Source of the DNA: Anaerolineae bacterium | GTDB taxonomy: Bacteria; Chloroflexota; Anaerolineae; Anaerolineales; Anaerolineaceae | Length of the DNA: 55,233 nt | Direction: 5' to 3' | Assembly (NCBI GenBank): GCA_011176685.1 | Contig: DUED01000065.1 | Coordinates: 1 to 55,233, forward strand | In this document: positions 45,927 to 54,099 of the stretch, in pieces | Numbering within the stretch: position 1 is the first letter of the stretch | Layout of the letters: every line of letters begins with the position of its first letter | Program-made: the position numbers and the translations under genes | The notes under the pieces: generated by a model | What the model was told of the DNA's origin: nothing | What the model saw: the letters and a program-made list of their open reading frames with translations, nothing else | Database searches by the model: none

Positions 45927-46997
45927 ATGTTGCTTGATCACCTTGCCATAATTGAAAAAAGATATGAAGAAATTAATCACCTTTTAACGGAGAAGATTGA
46001 AGATTATCAAAAAATCGCAGAGCTCTCTAAAGAACATTCTGAACTCGAGGACATCATCACCAAAGGAAAAAAATATCGCAAAATATTGGGGAATATCGAA
46101 GAAGCAAATTCCATTTTAACCAACGGTGATGAGGAATTAAAAGCTTTGGCGATTGAAGACCTGGAGCAATTAGATCCGCAAGTATCAAAGCTTGAGAAAG
46201 AGCTGAAGAGTATGTTGCTGCCAAAAGATGTTCGCAATAAACGCAACGTTATCATGGAAATACGTGCGGGTACAGGCGGTGATGAAGCTGCTCTATTTGC
46301 TGCTAATCTATTTCGCATGTATAATCATTACGCAGAACATAAAGGGTGGAAAGCGGAGATCCTCTCACAAAATGAAACCGGCATCGGTGGTTACAAAGAA
46401 ATTATCTTCAAGATAAAAGGTCAGGGCGCTTACTCGCGTCTGAAATATGAATCCGGTGTACATCGCGTACAACGGATACCGGTGACTGAATCCTCGGGAC
46501 GCATACACACCTCAACCGTTACAGTTGCGGTATTGGCTGAAGTAGAAGAAGTGGACATTAAGATCCCAAAATCAGACCTGCGAATTGACATTTATATATC
46601 TGCCGGCGCCGGCGGGCAGAACGTACAGAAAAATGCCACGGCTGTTCGCATTACACATATTCCAACCGGCATAGTGGTCGCCTGCCAGGATGAACGTTCA
46701 CAACTTCAAAACCGACTGCGAGCCATGAGCATTTTGCGTGCTAGACTTTATGAAATCGAAGAGCAAAAACGCCAGTCAGAGCGTGACGCAACTCGCCGTG
46801 CACAGGTGGGAAGTGGGGAACGTGCTGAAAAAATCCGTACCTATAACTACCCACAATCCCGAGTAACGGACCACCGCATCAACCTATCTTCCCATAACTT
46901 ATCAGCTATAATGGAAGGTGATCTTGATATGTTCATTGATGAACTGGCTATCCGTGATGAAACCAAACGGCTGGCTTTATCCAAACAGGATGGATAA
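45927..46997 (+). CDS. prfA: peptide chain release factor 1
   Basis: The 356-residue class I release factor has the stop-recognition PxT (PVT in RVQRIPVTESSGRIHTS), which marks RF1 (UAA/UAG), and the catalytic GGQ in SAGAGGQNVQK. A coiled-coil N-terminal domain and a C-terminal YNYPQSRVTDHRI complete it. AGAAGGA lies upstream of the ATG, but 12 bases away. A TATAAT at about 45849-45854 is a promoter candidate. prmC, which methylates the GGQ glutamine, overlaps its end by eight bases. Confidence 0.97.
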   Translation: MLLDHLAIIEKRYEEINHLLTEKIEDYQKIAELSKEHSELEDIITKGKKYRKILGNIEEANSILTNGDEELKALAIEDLEQLDPQVSKLEKELKSMLLPKDVRNKRNVIMEIRAGTGGDEAALFAANLFRMYNHYAEHKGWKAEILSQNETGIGGYKEIIFKIKGQGAYSRLKYESGVHRVQRIPVTESSGRIHTSTVTVAVLAEVEEVDIKIPKSDLRIDIYISAGAGGQNVQKNATAVRITHIPTGIVVACQDERSQLQNRLRAMSILRARLYEIEEQKRQSERDATRRAQVGSGERAEKIRTYNYPQSRVTDHRINLSSHNLSAIMEGDLDMFIDELAIRDETKRLALSKQDG

Positions 46998-47847
46998 AAG
47001 TATCACAATCGCTACCTGGTTAGCGAAATCCCGCAGGCAGCTAGAAAAACACACCAAAGAACCACTCTCGTCTTTATATGCCATACTTGCCAACACTTTA
47101 CATCAATCTAAAACCTGGATTTCATCGCATCCCAATAAAACTCTTCCGCTAAAGGTTATTCAAGAAATCGACCAAAATGTAGAAAGAGTAATTGCGGGTG
47201 AACCGCTAGCTTACATTATTGGTCATTGGGATTTTTTCGGGTTTAACTTTGATGTTAATCCGCATGTGCTCATTCCCAGACCAGAGACAGAGCTGCTGGT
47301 TGAGGAAGCAATTAGCTGGCTTAAAACTCATCCAAGCTGCCGTTTGGCAGTTGACATCGGCACCGGTTCAGGATGTATTGCTATCAGCCTGGCTAAGTAC
47401 ATTTCTAATCTACAAATTATCGCTAGCGATATTTCTTTCCCAGCACTGAACACCGCGCAACAGAACATACATAAACATGAAATGGGCGCAAGAATATCCT
47501 TGCTCTGCGCACATATCCTACAACCAATCCAAGGCCAATTTGACTTAATCTGTGCCAACTTGCCTTACATCCCAACAAGAACTCTCGAATCCCTAGATGT
47601 CCGCAGGCATGAACCTACACAGGCATTAGATGGTAGCGAGGATGGTTTAAAAATCATCCATGGACTGCTGAAGGATGTTCGCCGTTTTCTGAAAGAAGAG
47701 GGACTTGTGCTGCTAGAAATCGAAAGCAACCAGGGAGAAAAAACTCTTCAATATAGCAAGAAATATTTTTCCAATACAAAAATCAACATCTTAAAGGACC
47801 CATCTGGACACGATCGCCTGCTACGAATTGAAAACACACAGCTATAA
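46990..47847 (+). CDS. prmC: release factor glutamine methyltransferase
   Basis: The protein of about 285 residues methylates the GGQ glutamine of RF1/RF2 with SAM. It has an N-terminal helical domain, AYIIGHWDFFGFNFDVNPHVLIPRPETE and the SAM loop DIGTGSGCIAISLA. The substrate motif is ANLPYIP, where most family members have NPPY. The start at 46990 is inside the last codons of prfA; the frame is open to 46918, but those codons belong to prfA. This coupling is the usual prfA-prmC pair. Confidence 0.95.
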   Translation: MDKSITIATWLAKSRRQLEKHTKEPLSSLYAILANTLHQSKTWISSHPNKTLPLKVIQEIDQNVERVIAGEPLAYIIGHWDFFGFNFDVNPHVLIPRPETELLVEEAISWLKTHPSCRLAVDIGTGSGCIAISLAKYISNLQIIASDISFPALNTAQQNIHKHEMGARISLLCAHILQPIQGQFDLICANLPYIPTRTLESLDVRRHEPTQALDGSEDGLKIIHGLLKDVRRFLKEEGLVLLEIESNQGEKTLQYSKKYFSNTKINILKDPSGHDRLLRIENTQL

Positions 47848-47892
47848 TTGACTTAAGTAATCGAGAATTAATCGGCAACAACCATTAGAAAA

Positions 47893-48516
47893 ATGACTCA
47901 AGTTGTATCAACCAAACAAGCACATGCAATAGATTTAGCTCTCAATGCACTACAAGAAGGAAAGGTTATTGCCATACCTACTGATACTGTTTATGGCATT
48001 GCCTGCCTGGTGGATAATACAGAAGCAATAAAAAGAATATATGAAATCAAAGGAAGGGAAAAAACCAAAGCCCTCCCGGTTCTAATCGGCGAATATGATC
48101 AACTACTTTGCATTGCAGAGGAACTGAATACATGTGCTCAGAAATTAGCAAAAAAATTCTGGCCCGGGGCATTAACTTTAATCATTTCTCGAAACCCCAA
48201 ACTACCAAATATCCTATCACCCTATGCAACTATCGGCGTGCGCATGCCGGAGCATGACTGGCTGCGGAAATTAATTAATCAGAGCGGTCCACTAGCAGCC
48301 ACATCTGCCAACCTTTCAGGGACATCAAATCCTCGCAAAGCAAGTGAAGTTCTTGATCAACTGGAAGCTAAAATCGAAATCATCATGGACGGCGGAACCT
48401 GCCGTAAGGGTATACCCTCCACCATAGTAGATTGCACAGGTGAAAAGGTAAAAATCCTGCGCCAAGGAGGATTATTAGAAGACGCGATATTATCTTGCTT
48501 ACATAATCTTTCTTAG
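47893..48516 (+). CDS. tsaC: threonylcarbamoyl-AMP synthase (TsaC/Sua5/YrdC)
   Basis: The 207-residue protein has the YrdC fold: VIAIPTDTVYGIAC, IYEIKGREKTKALPVLI with the substrate-binding Lys and Arg, FWPGALTLI, IGVRMPEH, ATSANLSGT and GIPSTIVDCTG. It makes threonylcarbamoyl-AMP from threonine, bicarbonate and ATP for the t6A37 modification of ANN-decoding tRNAs. It lacks the extra C-terminal Sua5 domain. It follows prmC by 45 bases, completing a prfA-prmC-tsaC cluster seen in many bacteria. Confidence 0.95.
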   Translation: MTQVVSTKQAHAIDLALNALQEGKVIAIPTDTVYGIACLVDNTEAIKRIYEIKGREKTKALPVLIGEYDQLLCIAEELNTCAQKLAKKFWPGALTLIISRNPKLPNILSPYATIGVRMPEHDWLRKLINQSGPLAATSANLSGTSNPRKASEVLDQLEAKIEIIMDGGTCRKGIPSTIVDCTGEKVKILRQGGLLEDAILSCLHNLS

Positions 48517-48600
48517 CTGTAAAAGAGTATAGGTCAGTTTTCAATAACCGCCGTATGTTTGGCAAGAATGGCACCTTGTTGTTATGCTTGCTTACAATAT

Positions 48601-48634
48601 GCTGCACGATCGCAAAACCCACCCCTACAACAAT
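48601..48634 (+). repeat. dispersed 34-base repeat, copy 1
   Basis: Matches 49521-49554 at 29 of 34 positions, with shared cores CACGATCGC and CCCCTACAAC. The two copies lie on either side of the secreted-protein gene, in the same orientation. Confidence 0.65.
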
Positions 48635-48665
48635 CGATTGAAGACCGCAATTCTGATTAAAAGAG

Positions 48666-48691
48666 AAATGGCGGGATTAATCCCACCATTT
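48666..48691 (-). terminator. terminator of the secreted-protein gene
   Basis: AAATGG and CCATTT close a stem with GGGAT/ATCCC inside. On the minus strand the hairpin lies about 25 bases after the stop at 48716 and is followed by CTCTTTT. Confidence 0.5.
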
Positions 48692-48715
48692 CCATACTTG
48701 AGGCCTGCGTAAAGC

Positions 48716-49294
48716 CTACTCTTCCACTGGTTGATTTATATCCCTGTATTCCTGCATACCATCTACAATCGCACGAACAGCTTCAATGATGCTATCACGT
48801 GCAGTGGAGATATATCCTTCCAATTCCTTAATTGTATCGCGCGCCAGTGTCAGGTCACTCACCTTGCTGTCCTCATCAAAACCCTTATGCAGAGAGATGG
48901 ATCCATTGGCAGCATCTAACGCTTGCTCAGCATCTGCAACTAAATCGTAAAAAGTATCCAGTGCGGTCTCAAGGGCAGCCACATCCTTGCCCTCATCTTC
49001 CAGCTCAACTATACGCAATTGAGCATTAGCGGCAACATTATCCGCTTGCTCTACATTCTGGTCAAGATAATCTACCATATGCTTCTGGTAAAAGAACGTG
49101 CGCGAGAGCAGCCCATAAAAGAAGCGGTAAACGCCTGATTCCTCATGCTCATCAGTAAGCATGAACTCCGGTTCACTTTCTATTTCGGCATACACATCGT
49201 CAACTGGCACCGCGGCTATTAAAGCCATAGATAGTAATGCGCAAATCATCACCAGCGCAAAGGGTTTTTTTAGTAACACCATAATTTTTTTCAT
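48716..49294 (-). CDS. secreted helical protein of unknown function
   Basis: The 192-residue protein has a signal peptide (about 1-36, with the cleavage-like VYA). A short acidic segment and a long helical, Asp/Glu-rich region follow: DYLDQNVEQADNVAANAQLR, DAEQALDAANGS and KELEGYISTARDSIIEAVRA. It is strongly acidic with no Cys. An AAGGAG ribosome-binding site is eight bases before the ATG. Probably exported and alpha-helical; a coiled-coil or helical-bundle role is inferred. No family recognised. Flanked by two copies of a 34-base repeat. Confidence 0.7.
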   Translation of the reverse strand: MKKIMVLLKKPFALVMICALLSMALIAAVPVDDVYAEIESEPEFMLTDEHEESGVYRFFYGLLSRTFFYQKHMVDYLDQNVEQADNVAANAQLRIVELEDEGKDVAALETALDTFYDLVADAEQALDAANGSISLHKGFDEDSKVSDLTLARDTIKELEGYISTARDSIIEAVRAIVDGMQEYRDINQPVEE

Positions 49295-49709
49295 GGTTTT
49301 TTTCTCCTTTTATTTTAATCTTTCTATGCCTATTTTAGAGAAAGGAGGTTATGTGGATAATGTAAAAATGTAAATTCGGTGTAAAAAGACAAAAGTGGTG
49401 GGCGCATATCCATACGCACCATCCGCTCATTTTGTATTCCAGTGTGATTGGATTGCCGCTATTAATAAATAAATATTCTATAGGACAGCTAGCTCTTAAT
49501 AGAATGTTAACTTTCAGTGTGCTACACGATCGCGAAACTCTCCCCTACAACGATTAAAACGAGAACATTTTTCCTTATGCAGTAATTTGCTTTTTTGTAG
49601 ATTAGCGAGGTTTTTTCTTCTTTAGAGTAGGCTTCGCAATCGTTTAACCCCACACTAAGTTAATAAAGTGTAGTAACATATCCCCTTTGCATTTCATCAA
49701 TCCTAGTAA
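49295..49709. other. intergenic stretch with one repeat copy
   Basis: Between leuS and the secreted-protein gene. It holds the second 34-base repeat (49521-49554) and, at about 49651-49673, a weak hairpin that could terminate leuS. No coding frame or RNA gene is apparent. Confidence 0.5.
49521..49554 (+). repeat. dispersed 34-base repeat, copy 2
   Basis: Partner of 48601-48634, with 29 of 34 positions identical. A further, more diverged CTTCGCAATCGTTTAACCCC lies at about 49629-49648. Confidence 0.65.
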
Positions 49710-52166
49710 TTATTTTACGATATTTACCAACCTTCCCGGCACATAAATCACCTTACGCGGCTTTTTTCCCTGCAGATATTTCCGTGCACCCTCGCTGGCG
49801 AGAGCTTTCTCTTTGGCTTCTTGCTTGCTGATATCTGCTGGTACTATCATACGATCCCGTACTCTCCCATTAACCTGAACCACTAGGGTAAACACTAGTT
49901 CCTCCGCAGCTTTATGATCCACTTCTGGCCATGGTTGGGTATGAATGGAATATTGCTTTCCCAAACGCTCCCACAGTTCCTCAGTAATGTGAGGCATGAT
50001 CGGTGCCATCATACACAACAGGACTTCTGCTGCTTCATTCCAGGCAGGTGTATTAAAAACTCCCTGCTCTTTTGCATCTAACATGAAATTGGAAAGCTCC
50101 ATCAGGGAAGAAATTATGGTGTTAAACTCGAACTGTTCAAAATCATGCGTCACTGCTCGCAGGGTTTGATGTAGCTTACGGCGCAGTCCACGCTGAATCT
50201 TATCAGTTTCTTTACCTTGTTCACTTTCATCTAATATTAAATTCCAAACACGGCTTAGCCAGCGCTGTACTCCGGTGATACTGCCCGGATCCCAAAGACC
50301 ACCCTCTGACCAGCGGTAGCCAAACATTAAAAAAGCACGCACAGTATCTGCACCGTACAATCTCACCTGCTTATCCGGGTCAATTACATTGCCGCGTGAT
50401 TTGCTCATGCGCTGGCCATCTGGACCCAGGATCTGCCCCTGACAGCGAAACTGCAACATAGGTTCATTACCTTTTGTGATACCCAGGTCTCGGCAGGCTC
50501 TATGGAAAAAGCGTGTATAGATCAGATGCATGGTTGCATGCTCTACCCCGCCAGTATATGTGTCCACTGGCATCCAATAATCATATTCCTTTGGGTCAAA
50601 TGGACCCTCATCATAATCAGGGCTCAAGTAGCGCAGGTGATACCACGAAGAGCACATGAAAGTATCCATGGTGTCTGTCTCACGTGTAGCTTCACCTCCA
50701 CATTTAGGACATTTGGTAAAACGCCAGGTAGGATGTAATTTGAGTGGACTCTCACCAGTGGGTTTCCACTCCACATCATCCGGCAACACCACGGGTAACT
50801 GATCCTCCGGTACGGGTACAAAACCGCAGTTTCTGCAGTACACCACTGGGATAGGCGCACCCCAGTAACGTTGACGCGAAATCAACCAGTCGCGTAGATG
50901 ATAATTAACTGCGCGTTTTCCAACTCCTATTTCTTCCAGATACTCTATGGTCTTATCAAATGCTTGCTCAGCGGGTGTGCCTGTCATGGAACCAGAATTT
51001 ATCATTACCCCATAAGCTGGGACTGACTCTGGCATATTTGCACCATTCAGCTCGGGTAGATCTGGTGGTTGAATAACTACACGCACTTCCATGCCAAATT
51101 TACGCGCAAACGCAAAATCACGCTGGTCATGAGCAGGTACTGCCATGATCGCCCCTGTTCCGTAAGTCATTAGTACATAATCTGCTACCCAAATAGGGAT
51201 TTTTTTCTGGTTAACCGGATTAATAGCATAGCCACCAGTAAAGATCCCAGTCTTTTCCTTATCGACTTTCTCACGCTGGATATCGGTCTGACGAACAGCT
51301 TTCTTAACATACGTTTCTACTTTCACTCTTTGTTCTGGTGTGGTTATTTTCTTCACCAAAGGGTGTTCTGGAGCGAGCACCATAAAGGTTGCCCCCCATA
51401 GCGTATCCGGACGGGTGGTAAAGATTTCCATCGCATCGCCCTGCTCTGTATGAAAAACGACTGAAGCACCCTGGGAGCGCCCAATCCAGTTGGTTTGCAA
51501 CAACCTCACCCGATCCGGCCAATCTATTTCATCAAACTTCAACAACTCTTCAGCATACTTGGTGATGCGAAAAAACCATTGTTCTAAATCTTTCTTAATT
51601 ACTGGCGTACCGCAGCGTTCACAGTGGCGGTCTTCTCCCCATACCTGCTCACGCGCTAGGGTGGTGTTGCATTGCGGACACCAGTCAACCGGGGATTTCT
51701 TACGGTATGCCAGATCATTATTAAAAAATTGCAAGAAGAACCATTGCGTCCATTTATAATATTTTATGTCTGAAGAAACAGCTTCACGGCGCCAATCGAA
51801 CATGGCACCCATGCTACGTAGTTGTTCACGCATGTGTCTAATATTCTTATAAGTCCAATCTCTTGGATGAATGTTATGCTGAATGGCAGCGTTCTCCGCA
51901 GGTAAGCCAAAAGCATCAAAACCCATTGGAAACATGACATTAAAGCCCTTCATGCGCAGGAAACGCGCGCGCGCATCAGAGGGAGTCATGGCATACCAGT
52001 GACCGATATGCAAATCTCCTGAAGGATAGGGTAGCATGGTAAGTGCATAGTACTTCTTCTTGCTTTTGTCAACATCAGCATAATAAAGACCATCCGCTTC
52101 CCACTTTGCTTGCCATTTTGATTCGATTTTTGCAGGATTATATTTTTGTGTCATTGACACTGGCAT
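49710..52166 (-). CDS. leuS: leucyl-tRNA synthetase
   Basis: The 818-residue class I synthetase has the HIGH signature YPSGDLHIGHWYAM and KMSKS as GQRMSKSRGNVI. A zinc-like CPQCNTTLAREQVWG with CERCG, a CP1 editing domain (FTTRPDTLWGATF, YGTGAIMAVPAHD) and an anticodon-binding C-terminus follow. The start at 52166 is supported by AGAGGT eight bases upstream; another ATG is four codons later. It is controlled by a T-box leader just upstream. Length and motifs are normal. Confidence 0.97.
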   Translation of the reverse strand: MPVSMTQKYNPAKIESKWQAKWEADGLYYADVDKSKKKYYALTMLPYPSGDLHIGHWYAMTPSDARARFLRMKGFNVMFPMGFDAFGLPAENAAIQHNIHPRDWTYKNIRHMREQLRSMGAMFDWRREAVSSDIKYYKWTQWFFLQFFNNDLAYRKKSPVDWCPQCNTTLAREQVWGEDRHCERCGTPVIKKDLEQWFFRITKYAEELLKFDEIDWPDRVRLLQTNWIGRSQGASVVFHTEQGDAMEIFTTRPDTLWGATFMVLAPEHPLVKKITTPEQRVKVETYVKKAVRQTDIQREKVDKEKTGIFTGGYAINPVNQKKIPIWVADYVLMTYGTGAIMAVPAHDQRDFAFARKFGMEVRVVIQPPDLPELNGANMPESVPAYGVMINSGSMTGTPAEQAFDKTIEYLEEIGVGKRAVNYHLRDWLISRQRYWGAPIPVVYCRNCGFVPVPEDQLPVVLPDDVEWKPTGESPLKLHPTWRFTKCPKCGGEATRETDTMDTFMCSSWYHLRYLSPDYDEGPFDPKEYDYWMPVDTYTGGVEHATMHLIYTRFFHRACRDLGITKGNEPMLQFRCQGQILGPDGQRMSKSRGNVIDPDKQVRLYGADTVRAFLMFGYRWSEGGLWDPGSITGVQRWLSRVWNLILDESEQGKETDKIQRGLRRKLHQTLRAVTHDFEQFEFNTIISSLMELSNFMLDAKEQGVFNTPAWNEAAEVLLCMMAPIMPHITEELWERLGKQYSIHTQPWPEVDHKAAEELVFTLVVQVNGRVRDRMIVPADISKQEAKEKALASEGARKYLQGKKPRKVIYVPGRLVNIVK

Positions 52167-52188
52167 AAGTCTAACCTCTCTAATAAGT

Positions 52189-52440
52189 AAAAACCTTCAT
52201 CCTCAGGGACGAAGGTTTTCTCCGCGGTACCACCCCAATTGCCTAAATATTTCAGACCTCTTAGGAAGCGCTAACGGGCTTTCCCGTCTCCAGTTACTTC
52301 ATTTCACCGGAGCAGCTATGCAATTCTATGCACGACAGGCGAGTTCAGTCTCAGATGCTCTACGGGCACCTTGCCGGGATTCCACCTCTCTCTCCCGACT
52401 CGCTGGCAGATGACTTATTACTCCTGCCTTCGCCTTGTTG
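52189..52440 (-). promoter_or_regulatory. T-box riboswitch leader of leuS (leucine specifier CUC)
   Basis: On the minus strand the T-box sequence GGGTGGTACCGCGG (52221-52236) has TGGT to pair with the ACCA end of tRNA-Leu. A terminator hairpin, AAAACCTTC/GAAGGTTTT plus T run (52189-52219), follows it. Stem I begins next to the tRNA gene. AGTA (52419-52422) and GAA (52344-52346) form the usual S-turn, and the codon right after GAA is CTC (52341-52343), a leucine codon. Uncharged tRNA-Leu should stabilise the antiterminator and turn leuS on. Confidence 0.93.
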
Positions 52441-52513
52441 TGGACCCAGAGGGACTCGAACCCTCGACCTTCTCAATGCCATTGAGACGCGCTCCCAGCT
52501 GCGCCATGGGCCC
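52441..52513 (-). tRNA. tRNA-Ala, anticodon GGC
   Basis: The full cloverleaf has an acceptor stem GGGCCCA/TGGGTCC with the alanine-identity G3-U70 pair. The anticodon stem TCTCA/TGAGA carries loop ATGGCAT, the T arm is GAGGG/CCCTC, and the discriminator is A. CCA is not encoded. Its 3' end abuts the T-box leader. Confidence 0.95.
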
Positions 52514-52530
52514 ATTTGCTCCTACCCCAG

Positions 52531-52602
52531 TGGACCTGGAGGGATTCGAACCCTCGACCTCTTCAGTGCGATTGAAGCGCGCTCCCACTGCGCTACAGGC
52601 CC
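52531..52602 (-). tRNA. tRNA-Ala, anticodon CGC
   Basis: The cloverleaf has GGGCCTG/CAGGTCC including G3-U70, and anticodon stem CTTCA/TGAAG with loop ATCGCAC. The T arm is the same as in its neighbour, and the discriminator is A. It is 17 bases upstream of tRNA-Ala(GGC) on the same strand, so the two are probably one transcript. Confidence 0.95.
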
Positions 52603-52711
52603 ATCTTCAAGGGCAGGAAAATTCTACCCAAGAGCCGCTTTGCTGTCAAGCAAAACGACATTGAGAGAGTATAACATATGCTGTTTTAAAGGTAAGTAAT
52701 TATAAAAACGG

Positions 52712-53332
52712 TCAGACTTGGCTTAAAAGGGCTGATAACTCCTCAAGTACCTGTTCCCGACTTTTAAACTGTATTGCCTGCAGTCCAACCTTACAGGCAC
52801 TTTCCACGTTGACAGATAAATCATCAATAAAAACCGTTTCCTCCGGTTGAATACCCAAGCGATCTAGCATGATCTTAAAAATTCTCGGATCAGGCTTACG
52901 CACCTTTACTTCATAAGAAAATATACTAACGTCAAAGATATCCAGGAAACCAAACCTTGTGTGCAAATCCTTGCGCGCATCTATGAAGGCATTGCTTAGC
53001 AAACCCAATCGGTAGCGCGGCTTAAGCGAACAGGCGAACTGCATCAACTGCTTATCCAAGCTATCTCCGCTAAAAAAGTTCTCCACAAATTCTGGCATGT
53101 TCATGTTATCCTCCCCTACTGCAGTAGCGACCTCGTACCAATACTGCTCACGGCTTATACTACCCACTTCGGCTTGATGGCTAAAACCGCTCCCAAAAAC
53201 TAGGGCTTCTAGTTCCGGGCGTGTCATACTGTATCGATGAGCCAACTGCTCACGTGGTAAAGGATCTACCGTTTTCAAAAGAACACCACCCATATCAAAG
53301 ACGACTGCTTTTAATTTTCTTTTTTCCTCCAT
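52712..53332 (-). CDS. HAD-family hydrolase (subfamily IA)
   Basis: The 206-residue HAD enzyme has motif I VVFDMGGVL (nucleophile Asp; the second acidic position replaced by Gly, as in YihX-like members), motif II LLSNA, Lys in VKVRKPDP and motif III VFIDDLSVNVESA. It is likely a phosphatase on a small phosphorylated metabolite; the substrate is unknown. It lies upstream of the two tRNA-Ala genes on the same strand. Confidence 0.85.
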   Translation of the reverse strand: MEEKRKLKAVVFDMGGVLLKTVDPLPREQLAHRYSMTRPELEALVFGSGFSHQAEVGSISREQYWYEVATAVGEDNMNMPEFVENFFSGDSLDKQLMQFACSLKPRYRLGLLSNAFIDARKDLHTRFGFLDIFDVSIFSYEVKVRKPDPRIFKIMLDRLGIQPEETVFIDDLSVNVESACKVGLQAIQFKSREQVLEELSALLSQV

Positions 53333-53430
53333 TAATAAACACTCACATTAGAAAAACATACTGGAGTATAACATCAGACAAATTTATTGTTCTTAATCCC
53401 CTCTAATCCAATTCGATTTATGCCTTAAGA

Positions 53431-53460
53431 TAAAAGATGGGAGGTGAAAATCTCCCATCA
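53431..53460 (-). terminator. terminator of the OsmC gene
   Basis: GATGGGAG/CTCCCATC with an 8-base loop, followed on the minus strand by TTTTATCTT, about 20 bases after the stop at 53481. Confidence 0.7.
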
Positions 53461-53480
53461 ATCATGCTCTCTTTTTGGGT

Positions 53481-53930
53481 TTATTTCTCAATTACAATTT
53501 TGCCTGGCTTGATGGCTACACCCTTAGACAATGTATCACTCACCGGACAGCGGTTTTCAATGAACTTTTGAAATGCCTGCACCTTATCCTCTGATGAATT
53601 TGATTTGATATGCATGGTGAAGCGCACCTCTTGAAATCCAGGCCGAATGCCAGGCGCTCCCTTCATGAAGCCATCCGGGTCAAGATCGCCTTCCACATCT
53701 ACCCAAAAATCCTGCAAGTTAATGTTTTGGGATTGAGCAAAGGCAAGTGCAACAATCGTCTGGCAAGCACCAAAAGCGCACAATAGTGTTTCAACCGGGT
53801 TAATGCCTGTGTTAGTTCCACCTAGAGTCTCTGGCTCATCCATAACGATCTTGAAATTACGTGCCTGACTCTCAACAGCCAAGCCCCCTTTAAGCTTTCT
53901 CGTTGTAGATTTATATTTAACTAAAGCCAA
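53481..53930 (-). CDS. OsmC/Ohr-family protein
   Basis: The 149-residue protein has the two redox cysteines of the family: one in TLLCAFGACQTIV (the GACQ Cys) and one in NRCPVSDTLSKG. The GGTNTGINPVE block that precedes the first is typical. OsmC-type proteins reduce organic hydroperoxides using active-site thiols. Upstream, 53940-54000 is very AT-rich with possible -10 boxes. Ends in a clear terminator. Confidence 0.9.
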   Translation of the reverse strand: MALVKYKSTTRKLKGGLAVESQARNFKIVMDEPETLGGTNTGINPVETLLCAFGACQTIVALAFAQSQNINLQDFWVDVEGDLDPDGFMKGAPGIRPGFQEVRFTMHIKSNSSEDKVQAFQKFIENRCPVSDTLSKGVAIKPGKIVIEK

Positions 53931-54099
53931 TGGTAACCTCCAAATATTATATTATGATATTTTAGATAATTATACCATATATAATATAATTTATCACAAC
54001 TATAAGGAAGTACACCGATCTTCAAACATTTAATAATCAACGATATAGTAACTGCTGCTGTGTCATAAGTAGGATGTTTTGCTATTCTAACTATTGTGC

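Noticed and set aside
52328-52699. Plus-strand frames of about 97-123 codons
   Set aside because: They run antisense through the T-box and two tRNA-Ala genes. The translated repeats come from the tRNA T arms.
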